The translations under genes and the position numbers were made by a program. 5,616 nt of DNA. Source: Alphaproteobacteria bacterium UBA2966. Lineage in GTDB: Bacteria; Pseudomonadota; Alphaproteobacteria; UBA2966. The number at the start of each line of letters is the position of its first letter. Positions within the stretch are counted from its first letter, which is position 1. The DNA lies in contig DEBC01000150.1 of NCBI GenBank assembly GCA_002348365.1, positions 1 to 5,616 on the forward strand. Reading direction: 5' to 3'. Below are positions 1-5,021 of the stretch, in pieces. Under the pieces are notes generated by a model that was not told the origin of the DNA, ran no database searches, and saw only the letters and a program-made list of their open reading frames with translations.

Positions 1-506
1 GCGCGCCCGCGATAGCCACTGATGTCGGCTAATATCGCAGGCATGAAGACCGGACCAACGCCTTCGATGCCGAGCCTGCGGAAACCCCATGCCGATCCAA
101 TGTCTGCCTGCGTGAAGCCGTTGTAATAGTGGAGCGTGCGGTTGTCGCCATCGTCGCCCAATTGCTGGCCGACGTGGACAAGTGCGTTAAAGTGGGTGCT
201 CATGCCGGTGAACTGGCCGGCGATAACCTCGTCGTTATACATGAAGCGCCCCGACCCCACTGGCCCGCCCGAAGGCCCGCCAGCAGATGCAAGGACGAAG
301 TCCCGATCGTGAAAATCGGGGTATCCGGCACGGAAGGGAAAGCCGAGATCAACGATCTCACCGGTTTTGATGGACGAAGCCGCTGCCAGCACCTGTTGCT
401 GACCCAAGAGGTTTAAGGCGCCTTTTTCGTCCTCTGCCCCCCATGGTGAGGGCCACCACGGCCCACTTTCGGGATGATTGCGTTCCAACGGCTTCGGGCC
501 AAGCAT
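1..506 (-). CDS. cyclase-family metal-dependent hydrolase, N-terminal 168 residues (cut by window edge)
   Basis: The frame stays open from an ATG at 506 to the left edge, giving 168 residues without a stop, so the C-terminal part lies outside. A GAGGAG Shine-Dalgarno (513-518 on the complement) sits 6 bases before this ATG and fixes the start. The protein has features of the cyclase family (Pfam PF04199; kynurenine formamidase, isatin hydrolase and relatives): an early WGAEDEKGALNLL segment (residues 22-34), VDLGFPF (52-58), the metal-site region GMSTHFNALVH (101-111), and a DIGSAWGFRRLGIEGVGPV stretch (135-153). Family members are metal-dependent hydrolases of amides, lactones or related bonds, usually cytosolic. 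The usual HxGTHxD metal motif is altered: Gly101 replaces the first His and Asn107 replaces the Asp, while His105 and His111 remain. It is the last gene of the minus-strand series, 283 bases beyond the second Rieske gene, so it may be separately transcribed. The family assignment is fairly firm; the substrate is unknown. Confidence 0.85.
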   Translation of the reverse strand, partial: MLGPKPLERNHPESGPWWPSPWGAEDEKGALNLLGQQQVLAAASSIKTGEIVDLGFPFRAGYPDFHDRDFVLASAGGPSGGPVGSGRFMYNDEVIAGQFTGMSTHFNALVHVGQQLGDDGDNRTLHYYNGFTQADIGSAWGFRRLGIEGVGPVFMPAILADISGYRGR

Positions 507-550
507 GCTCTACTCCTCATTTTCTGAGTGAAAAATCTGATCGGGCGTGT

Positions 551-570
551 AACAACAATCAGGGGTTGTT
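551..570. repeat. inverted repeat upstream of the cyclase start (possible operator)
   Basis: Arms AACAAC (551-556) and GTTGTT (565-570) are perfectly complementary around an 8-base spacer. The site lies 45 to 64 bases before the cyclase ATG on the minus strand, a position suited to a promoter-proximal operator. The arms are short, so chance occurrence is possible. Confidence 0.3.
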
Positions 571-597
571 CGTTGCAGGATACGACTGGTATATCGA

Positions 598-639
598 GCG
601 CGCAACGATCGACAGGCGTGAGTGATCATGATTGCGCGC
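598..639. repeat. GC-rich inverted repeat, 8-base arms
   Basis: GCGCGCAA (598-605) is matched by TTGCGCGC (632-639) with 26 bases between. The inner part also carries the 8-base palindrome ATCATGAT (625-632), which overlaps the right arm. Neither strand has a T-run after it, so it does not look like an intrinsic terminator. It could be a protein-binding site or chance in a CG-rich tract. Confidence 0.25.
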
Positions 640-719
640 GCGTGGTGCGCCAGGTTCGAGCCGAGCGGGCGGAGCCGCCTCTTTCAATGACTTAGCCCGA
701 TTTTCGCCGGACTCGATGT

Positions 720-740
720 TCCCCATCTGGCGAGTGGGGA
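720..740. repeat. inverted repeat just past the second Rieske gene
   Basis: TCCCCA (720-725) and TGGGGA (735-740) form a perfect 6-base stem with a 9-base loop, 50 to 70 bases past the Rieske stop codon on the minus strand. On the minus strand no T-tract follows the stem, so it is at best a weak or RNA-stabilising 3' structure. The right arm overlaps the first G-run of the adjacent G-quadruplex-type motif, so the two structures would compete. Confidence 0.35.
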
Positions 741-763
741 GCGGGGAGTGGGGGTTTTGTGGG
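736..763 (+). other. G-quadruplex-type motif with 7-base periodicity
   Basis: The plus strand has four G-runs (736-739, 743-746, 750-754, 761-763) with loops of 3, 3 and 6 bases. This satisfies the usual pattern of four runs of at least three G with loops of 1 to 7. The first three runs repeat every 7 bases. It lies 27 to 54 bases beyond the stop codon of the minus-strand Rieske gene, so the G-runs are on the template strand for that transcript and the RNA would be C-rich. A role in slowing or ending transcription is possible but inferred only. Confidence 0.5.
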
Positions 764-789
764 CGACGATGCTGGGCATCCCGCGCTCA

Positions 790-2157
790 TCAATCCGTGT
801 TCATGTAACGGTCGAGTTCCGCATGGAAGTGGCCGATACGTTGCTCCTGTCCCGAAAGAATTGAGCCGCGAAAGCCGAGGCTCTCTATGCCCTCCTGCAC
901 CTGTGTGAACAGGTTGCTGTCCTGGTCGAATAGCTCGCCAAGGCCGCCCTCGCGCCAATCGACCACGATGGTCTCGGCGCGCTCCCTGCCAGTGAGGTCG
1001 GCGCCCTCGGGCAAGCCCATGTAGGCCGGTGGCTGGATCGACATGTCCTGCTGGGGGTGCATGAGTATGATGACATCAAAGATGAACTTGCGCGGATCCG
1101 TGCTGTGAGGTCTGAAATACAGCAGGTTGGCGCCTTCGGGGTGCAGCCCGAGCGCGATATTGGGGAAGATGGTGTAGTTCCAGTCGTCGGTCAGCTGACC
1201 GTCCAGGAATACTGACCAATCGAGCCCCAATCGCTCTGCCCGTTGGCGCTTGGCTTGCTGCACGGCGGAGCGCACGTCGGCAGGACCGCCTGAGAAACTA
1301 TCCGCATCCAAGTCCACCTCCTGCATCATTGCGCGCAACCCAGGGTTGATTTCGTTATTCCCCAAGCGAGGGCTTTCCTCGGCGAATTTGGTGATCGCCC
1401 GAGTCATGCCATTGGGATACAGATCGATTTGCGAATGATAGTCGTTGAATGTCGGCAAGATCTGAGGATGGATGCAGTGAACGTGATAGGCCTCGATGAA
1501 GCCGTCGAAGCCCACCTTCCAGTTGGCGTCCCACACCGACTGCACGCGGCGCATGATGCGCATGTCGCTCAGCCGATAAGGTGCTGCATGGTCTGGCAAC
1601 GGCCCGAGCTGATCCAATAGCGGGGTGGCGTTGGCATCCATGTTAATGAAAATGAATCCTTCCCACGTTTCGCACCGCACGGCTTGCAGGTCTAGATTCC
1701 GGCACAGGGCTTCCTCGCGAAAAGTTTCTCGGTCGGTTACATGATCGTTGCTGCCGTCGAAGTTGAACCGCCAATTGTGGAACGGACAGGTGATGGCATC
1801 GGCCAACGAGCCCACTCCATCCCCTAACAGTCTATTGCCGCGATGCGGACAGACGTTGAAGAAGGCGCGAATTTCGTTGTCTTCTCCGCGGATCACCACA
1901 AAGCTCTCGCGGCTGATCCTGAAGGTAAAGAAGTCGCCGGGTGTGGGAATGTCCTCAGCGCGCCCCGCCCAGTTCCAGACTCTGGGCCACAACCGGGTGC
2001 GCTCCTGCTCCATCCACTGCGGGCAGTAGTAGCGTTCCTTTGGTATAGGCCCCGAACCATTGTCCACGAAGGCGGCTTTGGACTCGAAGCTGTCCGCGGG
2101 CGCATCGGGATTGACGGGCCAGTTCACGCGATAGTCATAGTCTGAACTGCTAGCCAT
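790..2157 (-). CDS. Rieske non-heme iron oxygenase, alpha (catalytic) subunit, second copy
   Basis: A 455-residue protein, the usual length for a ring-hydroxylating oxygenase large subunit. ATG at 2157 is chosen because GGAG (2165-2168 on the complement) lies 7 bases before it; upstream in-frame ATGs at 2205 and 2190 would add residues before the typical N-terminus. The N-terminal Rieske domain (about residues 60-165) binds a [2Fe-2S] cluster through Cys103, His105, Cys124 and His127. The C-terminal catalytic domain has NWK (212-214) followed by E222-AY-H225-xxxx-H230, the bridging carboxylate and two iron-binding His, with Asp413 as likely third ligand by its spacing to Phe417 and Gln421. 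The family uses O2 and electrons from a reductase or ferredoxin to hydroxylate or demethylate organic substrates in the cytosol. The His105-Cys124 spacer is 18 residues, slightly long. No beta subunit is adjacent. It is clearly a distant paralogue of the protein at 3630-5021. Substrate unknown. Confidence 0.93.
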   Translation of the reverse strand: MASSSDYDYRVNWPVNPDAPADSFESKAAFVDNGSGPIPKERYYCPQWMEQERTRLWPRVWNWAGRAEDIPTPGDFFTFRISRESFVVIRGEDNEIRAFFNVCPHRGNRLLGDGVGSLADAITCPFHNWRFNFDGSNDHVTDRETFREEALCRNLDLQAVRCETWEGFIFINMDANATPLLDQLGPLPDHAAPYRLSDMRIMRRVQSVWDANWKVGFDGFIEAYHVHCIHPQILPTFNDYHSQIDLYPNGMTRAITKFAEESPRLGNNEINPGLRAMMQEVDLDADSFSGGPADVRSAVQQAKRQRAERLGLDWSVFLDGQLTDDWNYTIFPNIALGLHPEGANLLYFRPHSTDPRKFIFDVIILMHPQQDMSIQPPAYMGLPEGADLTGRERAETIVVDWREGGLGELFDQDSNLFTQVQEGIESLGFRGSILSGQEQRIGHFHAELDRYMNTD

Positions 2158-2221
2158 GGTGACTCTCCAATTGGTCAACACCGCAACCATTAACCCCGAA
2201 CCCATTAGGTGCGTGGCGGCA

Positions 2222-2235
2222 TGCTCGACCGAGCA
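2222..2235. repeat. perfect inverted repeat TGCTCG-ac-CGAGCA (candidate operator)
   Basis: Six-base arms flank a 2-base centre, too tight for an RNA hairpin of full length but typical in size of a dimeric repressor site. It lies 65-78 bases upstream of the second Rieske start codon and just downstream of the candidate -10 element, where a bound repressor would block transcription. Confidence 0.4.
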
Positions 2236-2242
2236 AGGTGGC

Positions 2243-2257
2243 CCCTAGTCTATAGGG
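2243..2257. repeat. inverted repeat CCCTA-gtcta-TAGGG
   Basis: Perfect 5-base arms around a 5-base loop; with one bulged C the pairing extends to GCCC/GGGC (2241-2258). It overlaps the candidate TATAGA element and sits 7 bases from the neighbouring inverted repeat. It may be part of one compound control site, or chance. Confidence 0.3.
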
Positions 2258-2296
2258 CAGCTCATATGCATAAAAGAGATCGGTGGAGGATAGGAA

Positions 2297-2316
2297 GCTG
2301 AACGGGGCTGTTCAGC
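2297..2316 (-). terminator. hairpin past the MaoC-like gene (weak terminator candidate)
   Basis: GCTGAAC (2297-2303) and GTTCAGC (2310-2316) form a perfect 7-base stem with a 6-base loop, 36-55 bases past the hydratase stop codon. An alternative stem GGGCT/AGCCC (2305-2309 with 2314-2318) overlaps it. The following minus-strand bases (TTCCTATCC) are only partly T-rich, so termination would be inefficient if it occurs. Confidence 0.4.
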
Positions 2317-2351
2317 CCGCAGGCGAGCCAAACTACTCGAGATTCGTTAGG

Positions 2352-2795
2352 CTACGCGACTCCTGTGTTTGTGCCCTGTTGATGGAGGGCGATTTGCGCG
2401 GTGCCAACGGCAATCGATCGACCCGTTTCGTCGGTTTGCGTCAGTTCCAGGTTGACCATCGTTTCTTCTTCCCCGGGGGTTATAGCGGTCACGTGGCCCC
2501 CGGCGGTCAGGGTCTGGTCTTTAAAAAATGGCCCCCGCAGCTTGGCCGAGACGGACACGATGCGCCCGTTTTCTTTCATCCAGTCCCGTAGCATGGCGTG
2601 AAAAAAGGCGAGTTGTAGCGGCGCCATCGAAAATGGCGCGTCAAAACCCTCGGCTTTGGCCACATCAACATCCCAATGGTGTGGGGCGAATTCATAGTTG
2701 ACGGCTGCAAAGCGATTCCAGTGTTCGAGGGTCCCTTTGCGGGAGAACGGCGGGAGTTCGTCGCCAATCTTCACCTGAATGCCGTCACCCATCAT
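2352..2795 (-). CDS. MaoC-like hot-dog enoyl-CoA hydratase/dehydratase subunit
   Basis: A 147-residue single hot-dog protein, the normal size for a MaoC-like domain. ATG at 2795 follows AGGA (2801-2804) by 5 bases; a second ATG comes immediately after and is a possible alternative. The N-terminal half has the family's hydratase loop region at residues 33-42 (NYEFAPHHWD), followed by the helix region and a FSMAPLQLAFFHAMLRDW segment (55-72). The C-terminal half has a KLRGPFFKDQTL segment (85-96) and a closing beta-strand region. MaoC-like proteins add water across, or remove it from, acyl-CoA double bonds. His40 is the likely catalytic His; the usual catalytic Asp five residues before it is Glu35 here, and the preceding Gly is Tyr34. 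It lies 27 bases after the FAS1-like gene, and such pairs commonly form a two-part hydratase in which this chain carries the active site. An unusual member; the exact acyl-CoA substrate is unknown. Confidence 0.85.
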   Translation of the reverse strand: MMGDGIQVKIGDELPPFSRKGTLEHWNRFAAVNYEFAPHHWDVDVAKAEGFDAPFSMAPLQLAFFHAMLRDWMKENGRIVSVSAKLRGPFFKDQTLTAGGHVTAITPGEEETMVNLELTQTDETGRSIAVGTAQIALHQQGTNTGVA

Positions 2796-2822
2796 CGTGT
2801 TCCTGTTGCCCAGCCGTCCCAG

Positions 2823-3338
2823 TCAGTATCTAACGAAAACCGATTCGGTGGTGCGTACCCACTCTCCGGCCTGATTGTGCCATTCGTTGGCAAGGGTGGT
2901 GTAGAGCATGTGTCCCATCCGCCCCTCCCGCTCAAAATACTCACTGATACGGACGGTGGAGCGGATGACGTCGCCAGGACGAATGCGCGTGGGGCCGTAA
3001 CGCTCGCGTATCTCGGTAAGCAGTATGGCCTTGAAGTCAGGTGGCCTAACGCCCAGCTCTCGCTCGCTGAAGGCGGTCTGAGAAACTTTTGGATCGGTAA
3101 GCGATGGTTGCTGCGTGGACCAGGCAAACGGATTGAATTCCTCCGGAGCCACGATGCCGCGGTACTTCGTGCGTGCGGCAAACGCCTCATCCCAAAAGTT
3201 CCGCGGCGGTGTCTCGGGATAATAGACAGCAATCGCCCACTTGCGAATATCAGAGACACTAACCGGGTGCGAAATTGACTCGCGCATAACCGCACCCACG
3301 ATGTCTTGCATGTCCTCTGTTACCCAACTTTCTGCCAA
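2823..3338 (-). CDS. FAS1-like dehydratase (MaoC N-terminal domain family) subunit
   Basis: A 171-residue protein matching the MaoC_dehydrat_N/FAS1-like family (PF13452). Recognisable segments are SVSDIRKWAIAVYYP (27-41), PPRNFWDE (44-51), GIVAPEEFNPFAW (61-73), RIRPGDVI (118-125) and a closing strand EWVRTTESVFVRY (159-171). The start is TTG at 3338, supported by GGAG (3346-3349 on the complement) 7 bases upstream; the next in-frame ATG at 3311 has a purine-rich AGAGGA too close to serve well. No His appears at the place where the catalytic MaoC chain has one, as expected for the non-catalytic half of a two-part hydratase, with the MaoC-like protein encoded next as partner. It follows the small unknown gene by 25 bases. 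The role would be hydration or dehydration of a CoA-thioester, perhaps giving room for a bulky substrate as in the steroid-degrading heteromeric hydratases; this last point is inference. Confidence 0.85.
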   Translation of the reverse strand: MAESWVTEDMQDIVGAVMRESISHPVSVSDIRKWAIAVYYPETPPRNFWDEAFAARTKYRGIVAPEEFNPFAWSTQQPSLTDPKVSQTAFSERELGVRPPDFKAILLTEIRERYGPTRIRPGDVIRSTVRISEYFEREGRMGHMLYTTLANEWHNQAGEWVRTTESVFVRY

Positions 3339-3363
3339 CTGTTTGCTCCGGCTTTTAATAGAT

Positions 3364-3633
3364 TCACTCGCCCGAAAGCCCTGTTGTTTGTGGGCTGAGA
3401 CGGTGGCTAACCTTAGCGCGACTGATGCTCAGCCACACGCACATCTGCGGATCTGCGTCGTACACATCGCCCTCGATCCACCGACCAATGCCGTCGAAGA
3501 CGCCGAATGTGCCGTCGGGTAGGGTTACCCTGACTCTATTGGGGCTGTCGCTTTCATAGAGCGCACCACTGAATCGGTGACGAACACCGGTTTTCTTGCC
3601 AGTCGTTGCCGGATTGCTCGTTTCGCTGCTCAT
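3364..3633 (-). CDS. small conserved-looking protein of unknown function, translationally coupled to Rieske oxygenase
   Basis: An 89-residue protein I do not recognise. Its ATG (3633-3631) overlaps the TGA of the preceding Rieske gene as ATGA, and there is no good Shine-Dalgarno before it, so it is probably translated by ribosomes finishing the oxygenase. Residues 1-18 are polar and probably flexible. Residues 19-69 look beta-rich, with RVRVTLPDGTFGVFDG (33-48) and GRWIEGDVYDADPQMCVWLS (50-69); the tail (70-89) is polar. It has one Cys (65), no signal peptide, no membrane segment and no CxxC or ferredoxin motif. Its length rules out an ordinary oxygenase beta subunit (about 160-180 residues). 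The tight coupling suggests equal dosage with the oxygenase, for example as an accessory or stabilising partner, but that is inference. The gene is credible because of its overlap and its regular spacing to the next gene. Confidence 0.75.
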   Translation of the reverse strand: MSSETSNPATTGKKTGVRHRFSGALYESDSPNRVRVTLPDGTFGVFDGIGRWIEGDVYDADPQMCVWLSISRAKVSHRLSPQTTGLSGE

Positions 3634-5021
3634 GGCGTCACTGGCCCACGTGCTACGTAGGACTCAATCAGGTCATGGCGCCAACGAATTAGGGCCTCCT
3701 GGTAGCGGCTGAGCATGACCCCCTCGCGCCGTAATACCTTCAAGCCTTGGTGAACGCGCTCCATGTTGAAGGTGTCTTGCTCTGCCACCATCGCAAGCTT
3801 TTCCAGTGCGGGGGCATCCGTCCAGGGATCGTCTGCTCCCAGGTGAATCGCCTGTGCGGGTGGCGGGCGCTCGCCTTTGAACGGTGCCAAGAACATTATT
3901 TCGAACAGGCAGGTTTCATGGTCGTCAAAGTTAGGCCTAAAGCGGTAGACGATGCGGTTGAACGCGCCCCACGGGTGAAAGTTGGGAAACACCATGTAAT
4001 TCCATGCGTCTAGAAACTCGGCGTCCGTGAGTTCGTCCACTCCATCGCCAAACGTTGCGCGGAATCGCTCGCGGCCGGCAGCCGAGAGTGCACCGCGCAA
4101 GGTATCTCCCTCCTCGAAAGGAATTGGCAGAGGCTCGCCCTCGCGCACGTCCAGCGCGTCTCGCAACATTTCTTCCTCGGTAGGCGTGTAATCGAGCAGC
4201 GGGCAAGGGATGCCTTTGGGCGACAGTTCACGTGCCGTATTCCCCCAAAAATCGATCTGGCTTTGCGGGTCGCCGGTGTAGGTCACTCCTTGAGGGTGCG
4301 TGGCATTCACATGATAGCCTTCGGTGAAGGCCTCGTTGGCAATCTTCCAATTGCAGCGAATGACCCGGCAGACGTGGGCGGCCACGTAGCGGTTGTTAAA
4401 GTCCCAGCGTTCAAAATGCTGCTGAATCTCTGGGCCGAGAAATTCCTGCAGCGTTTCGCAGTTGGGATCAGGGTTGATGAACACGAATCCCGCCCATGTG
4501 CCGACCTTTACCTCGGGCAGATTCATGTCCTGCATACGGTCAGCTAGGTGAGGGAAGTCCCAGTCCGCGGGAATGTGCTTCAGCTTGCCATCCAGATGCC
4601 AGGCGAAGCCGTGGAAGGGGCAACGAAACTCGCTACAACGGCCATCATAAGTCTTCAGCAACCGGCCGCGATGCAGGCATGCATTGGGGTAGGCTTTTAT
4701 ATCGTTTTCGCCAACCCTGGTTACCAGGTAGGACTGATCGGCGATGTCGTACACGATGTAGCTGCCCACGTGGGGCAGATGTTCCTCGCGGCAGGCAAAC
4801 TGCCACACCCGGCTCCACAGCCGTTCTTTTTCCAAGTTGTGCCATTCGCGGCTAAGGTAGCGTTCCTTGGGGATGTCATCGAAACCATTGAGGTAGGGAG
4901 ATTCGGCGCGGAGATACTCGGGTACAGGGCGAGAGTCCGCATCGAGCACGTCCTGCCACGTCGTGCCAGGGCAACGAACCAGATCCGCATCATCGGTTAA
5001 CTTGTAGTCTTTGCCCGCCAT
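3630..5021 (-). CDS. Rieske non-heme iron oxygenase, alpha (catalytic) subunit, first copy
   Basis: A 463-residue aromatic-ring-hydroxylating-type oxygenase large subunit of normal length. ATG at 5021 is preceded by GGAG (5031-5034 on the complement) with a 9-base spacer. The Rieske domain (about residues 70-180) ligates [2Fe-2S] through Cys115, His117, Cys134 and His137 with a 16-residue spacer. The catalytic domain shows CNWK (223-226), then E234-GY-H237-xxxx-H242 for the bridging acid and two iron ligands, with Asp416 as likely third ligand. A DAWNYMVFPNF segment (338-348) corresponds to DDWNYTIFPNI in the second copy and probably lines the active-site region. Compared with that copy it has about 11 extra N-terminal residues and CLHRGR in place of CPHRGN, so the two are old paralogues and probably differ in substrate. 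It is the first gene of the four-gene operon and overlaps the small downstream gene by 4 bases. No beta subunit, ferredoxin or reductase is adjacent, so electron donors must come from elsewhere. Confidence 0.94.
   Translation of the reverse strand: MAGKDYKLTDDADLVRCPGTTWQDVLDADSRPVPEYLRAESPYLNGFDDIPKERYLSREWHNLEKERLWSRVWQFACREEHLPHVGSYIVYDIADQSYLVTRVGENDIKAYPNACLHRGRLLKTYDGRCSEFRCPFHGFAWHLDGKLKHIPADWDFPHLADRMQDMNLPEVKVGTWAGFVFINPDPNCETLQEFLGPEIQQHFERWDFNNRYVAAHVCRVIRCNWKIANEAFTEGYHVNATHPQGVTYTGDPQSQIDFWGNTARELSPKGIPCPLLDYTPTEEEMLRDALDVREGEPLPIPFEEGDTLRGALSAAGRERFRATFGDGVDELTDAEFLDAWNYMVFPNFHPWGAFNRIVYRFRPNFDDHETCLFEIMFLAPFKGERPPPAQAIHLGADDPWTDAPALEKLAMVAEQDTFNMERVHQGLKVLRREGVMLSRYQEALIRWRHDLIESYVARGPVTP

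Larger units (their letters stand above)
507..789. other. intergenic region between second Rieske gene and cyclase gene
   Basis: No credible gene lies in these 283 bases. Reading in the minus direction it first holds a G-run block and inverted repeat just past the Rieske stop codon, then a GC-rich stretch with an imperfect GGCGG/CCGCC palindrome (668-679), and then two inverted repeats closer to the cyclase start (listed separately). I found no intrinsic terminator with a proper T-tract on the minus strand and no clear -35/-10 pair. The length and structure suggest that the cyclase may have its own promoter, but this is inference. Confidence 0.5.
2158..2351 (-). promoter_or_regulatory. 194-base gap with stacked inverted repeats, likely control region of second Rieske gene
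   Basis: This is the only sizeable break between the hydratase operon and the second Rieske gene. In the minus direction it runs: a hairpin 36-55 bases past the hydratase stop (2297-2316), an AT-rich patch (about 2261-2280) containing TTTTATGCATATG, a TATAGA (2250-2255 on the complement) that could serve as a -10 element though no good -35 matches it, two inverted repeats (2243-2257 and 2222-2235), and then the ribosome binding site. This layout resembles an end of one transcript followed by a regulated promoter, but no element is proved. Confidence 0.45.

Noticed and set aside
129..416. 95-residue plus-strand frame
   Set aside because: It is antisense to the cyclase gene, whose own frame has a strong ribosome binding site and family motifs.
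443..625. 60-residue plus-strand frame across the cyclase start
   Set aside because: No ribosome binding site, no recognisable features, and it overlaps the cyclase start on the other strand.
653..662. GGTTCGAGCC, resembling a tRNA T-loop
   Set aside because: The bases on either side do not pair into a T-stem and no acceptor or anticodon stem could be found around it.
692..958. 88-residue minus-strand frame running past the end of the second Rieske gene
   Set aside because: It is an out-of-frame shadow starting inside the Rieske gene, with Arg/Pro-rich sequence and no domain.
2158..2205. Longer N-terminus for the second Rieske protein from ATG at 2205 or 2190
   Set aside because: The added residues are hydrophobic and unlike the family N-terminus, and the ATG at 2157 has a properly spaced GGAG.
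2676..3278. 200-residue open frame on the plus strand
   Set aside because: It lies antisense across two well-supported genes (MaoC-like and FAS1-like), shows no family features and has no supported start; it is a composition shadow.
2792..3295. 167-residue minus-strand frame overlapping the FAS1-like gene
   Set aside because: It is an alternative frame of the same DNA, rich in Arg, Ser and Pro and without domain features, whereas the other frame matches a known family.
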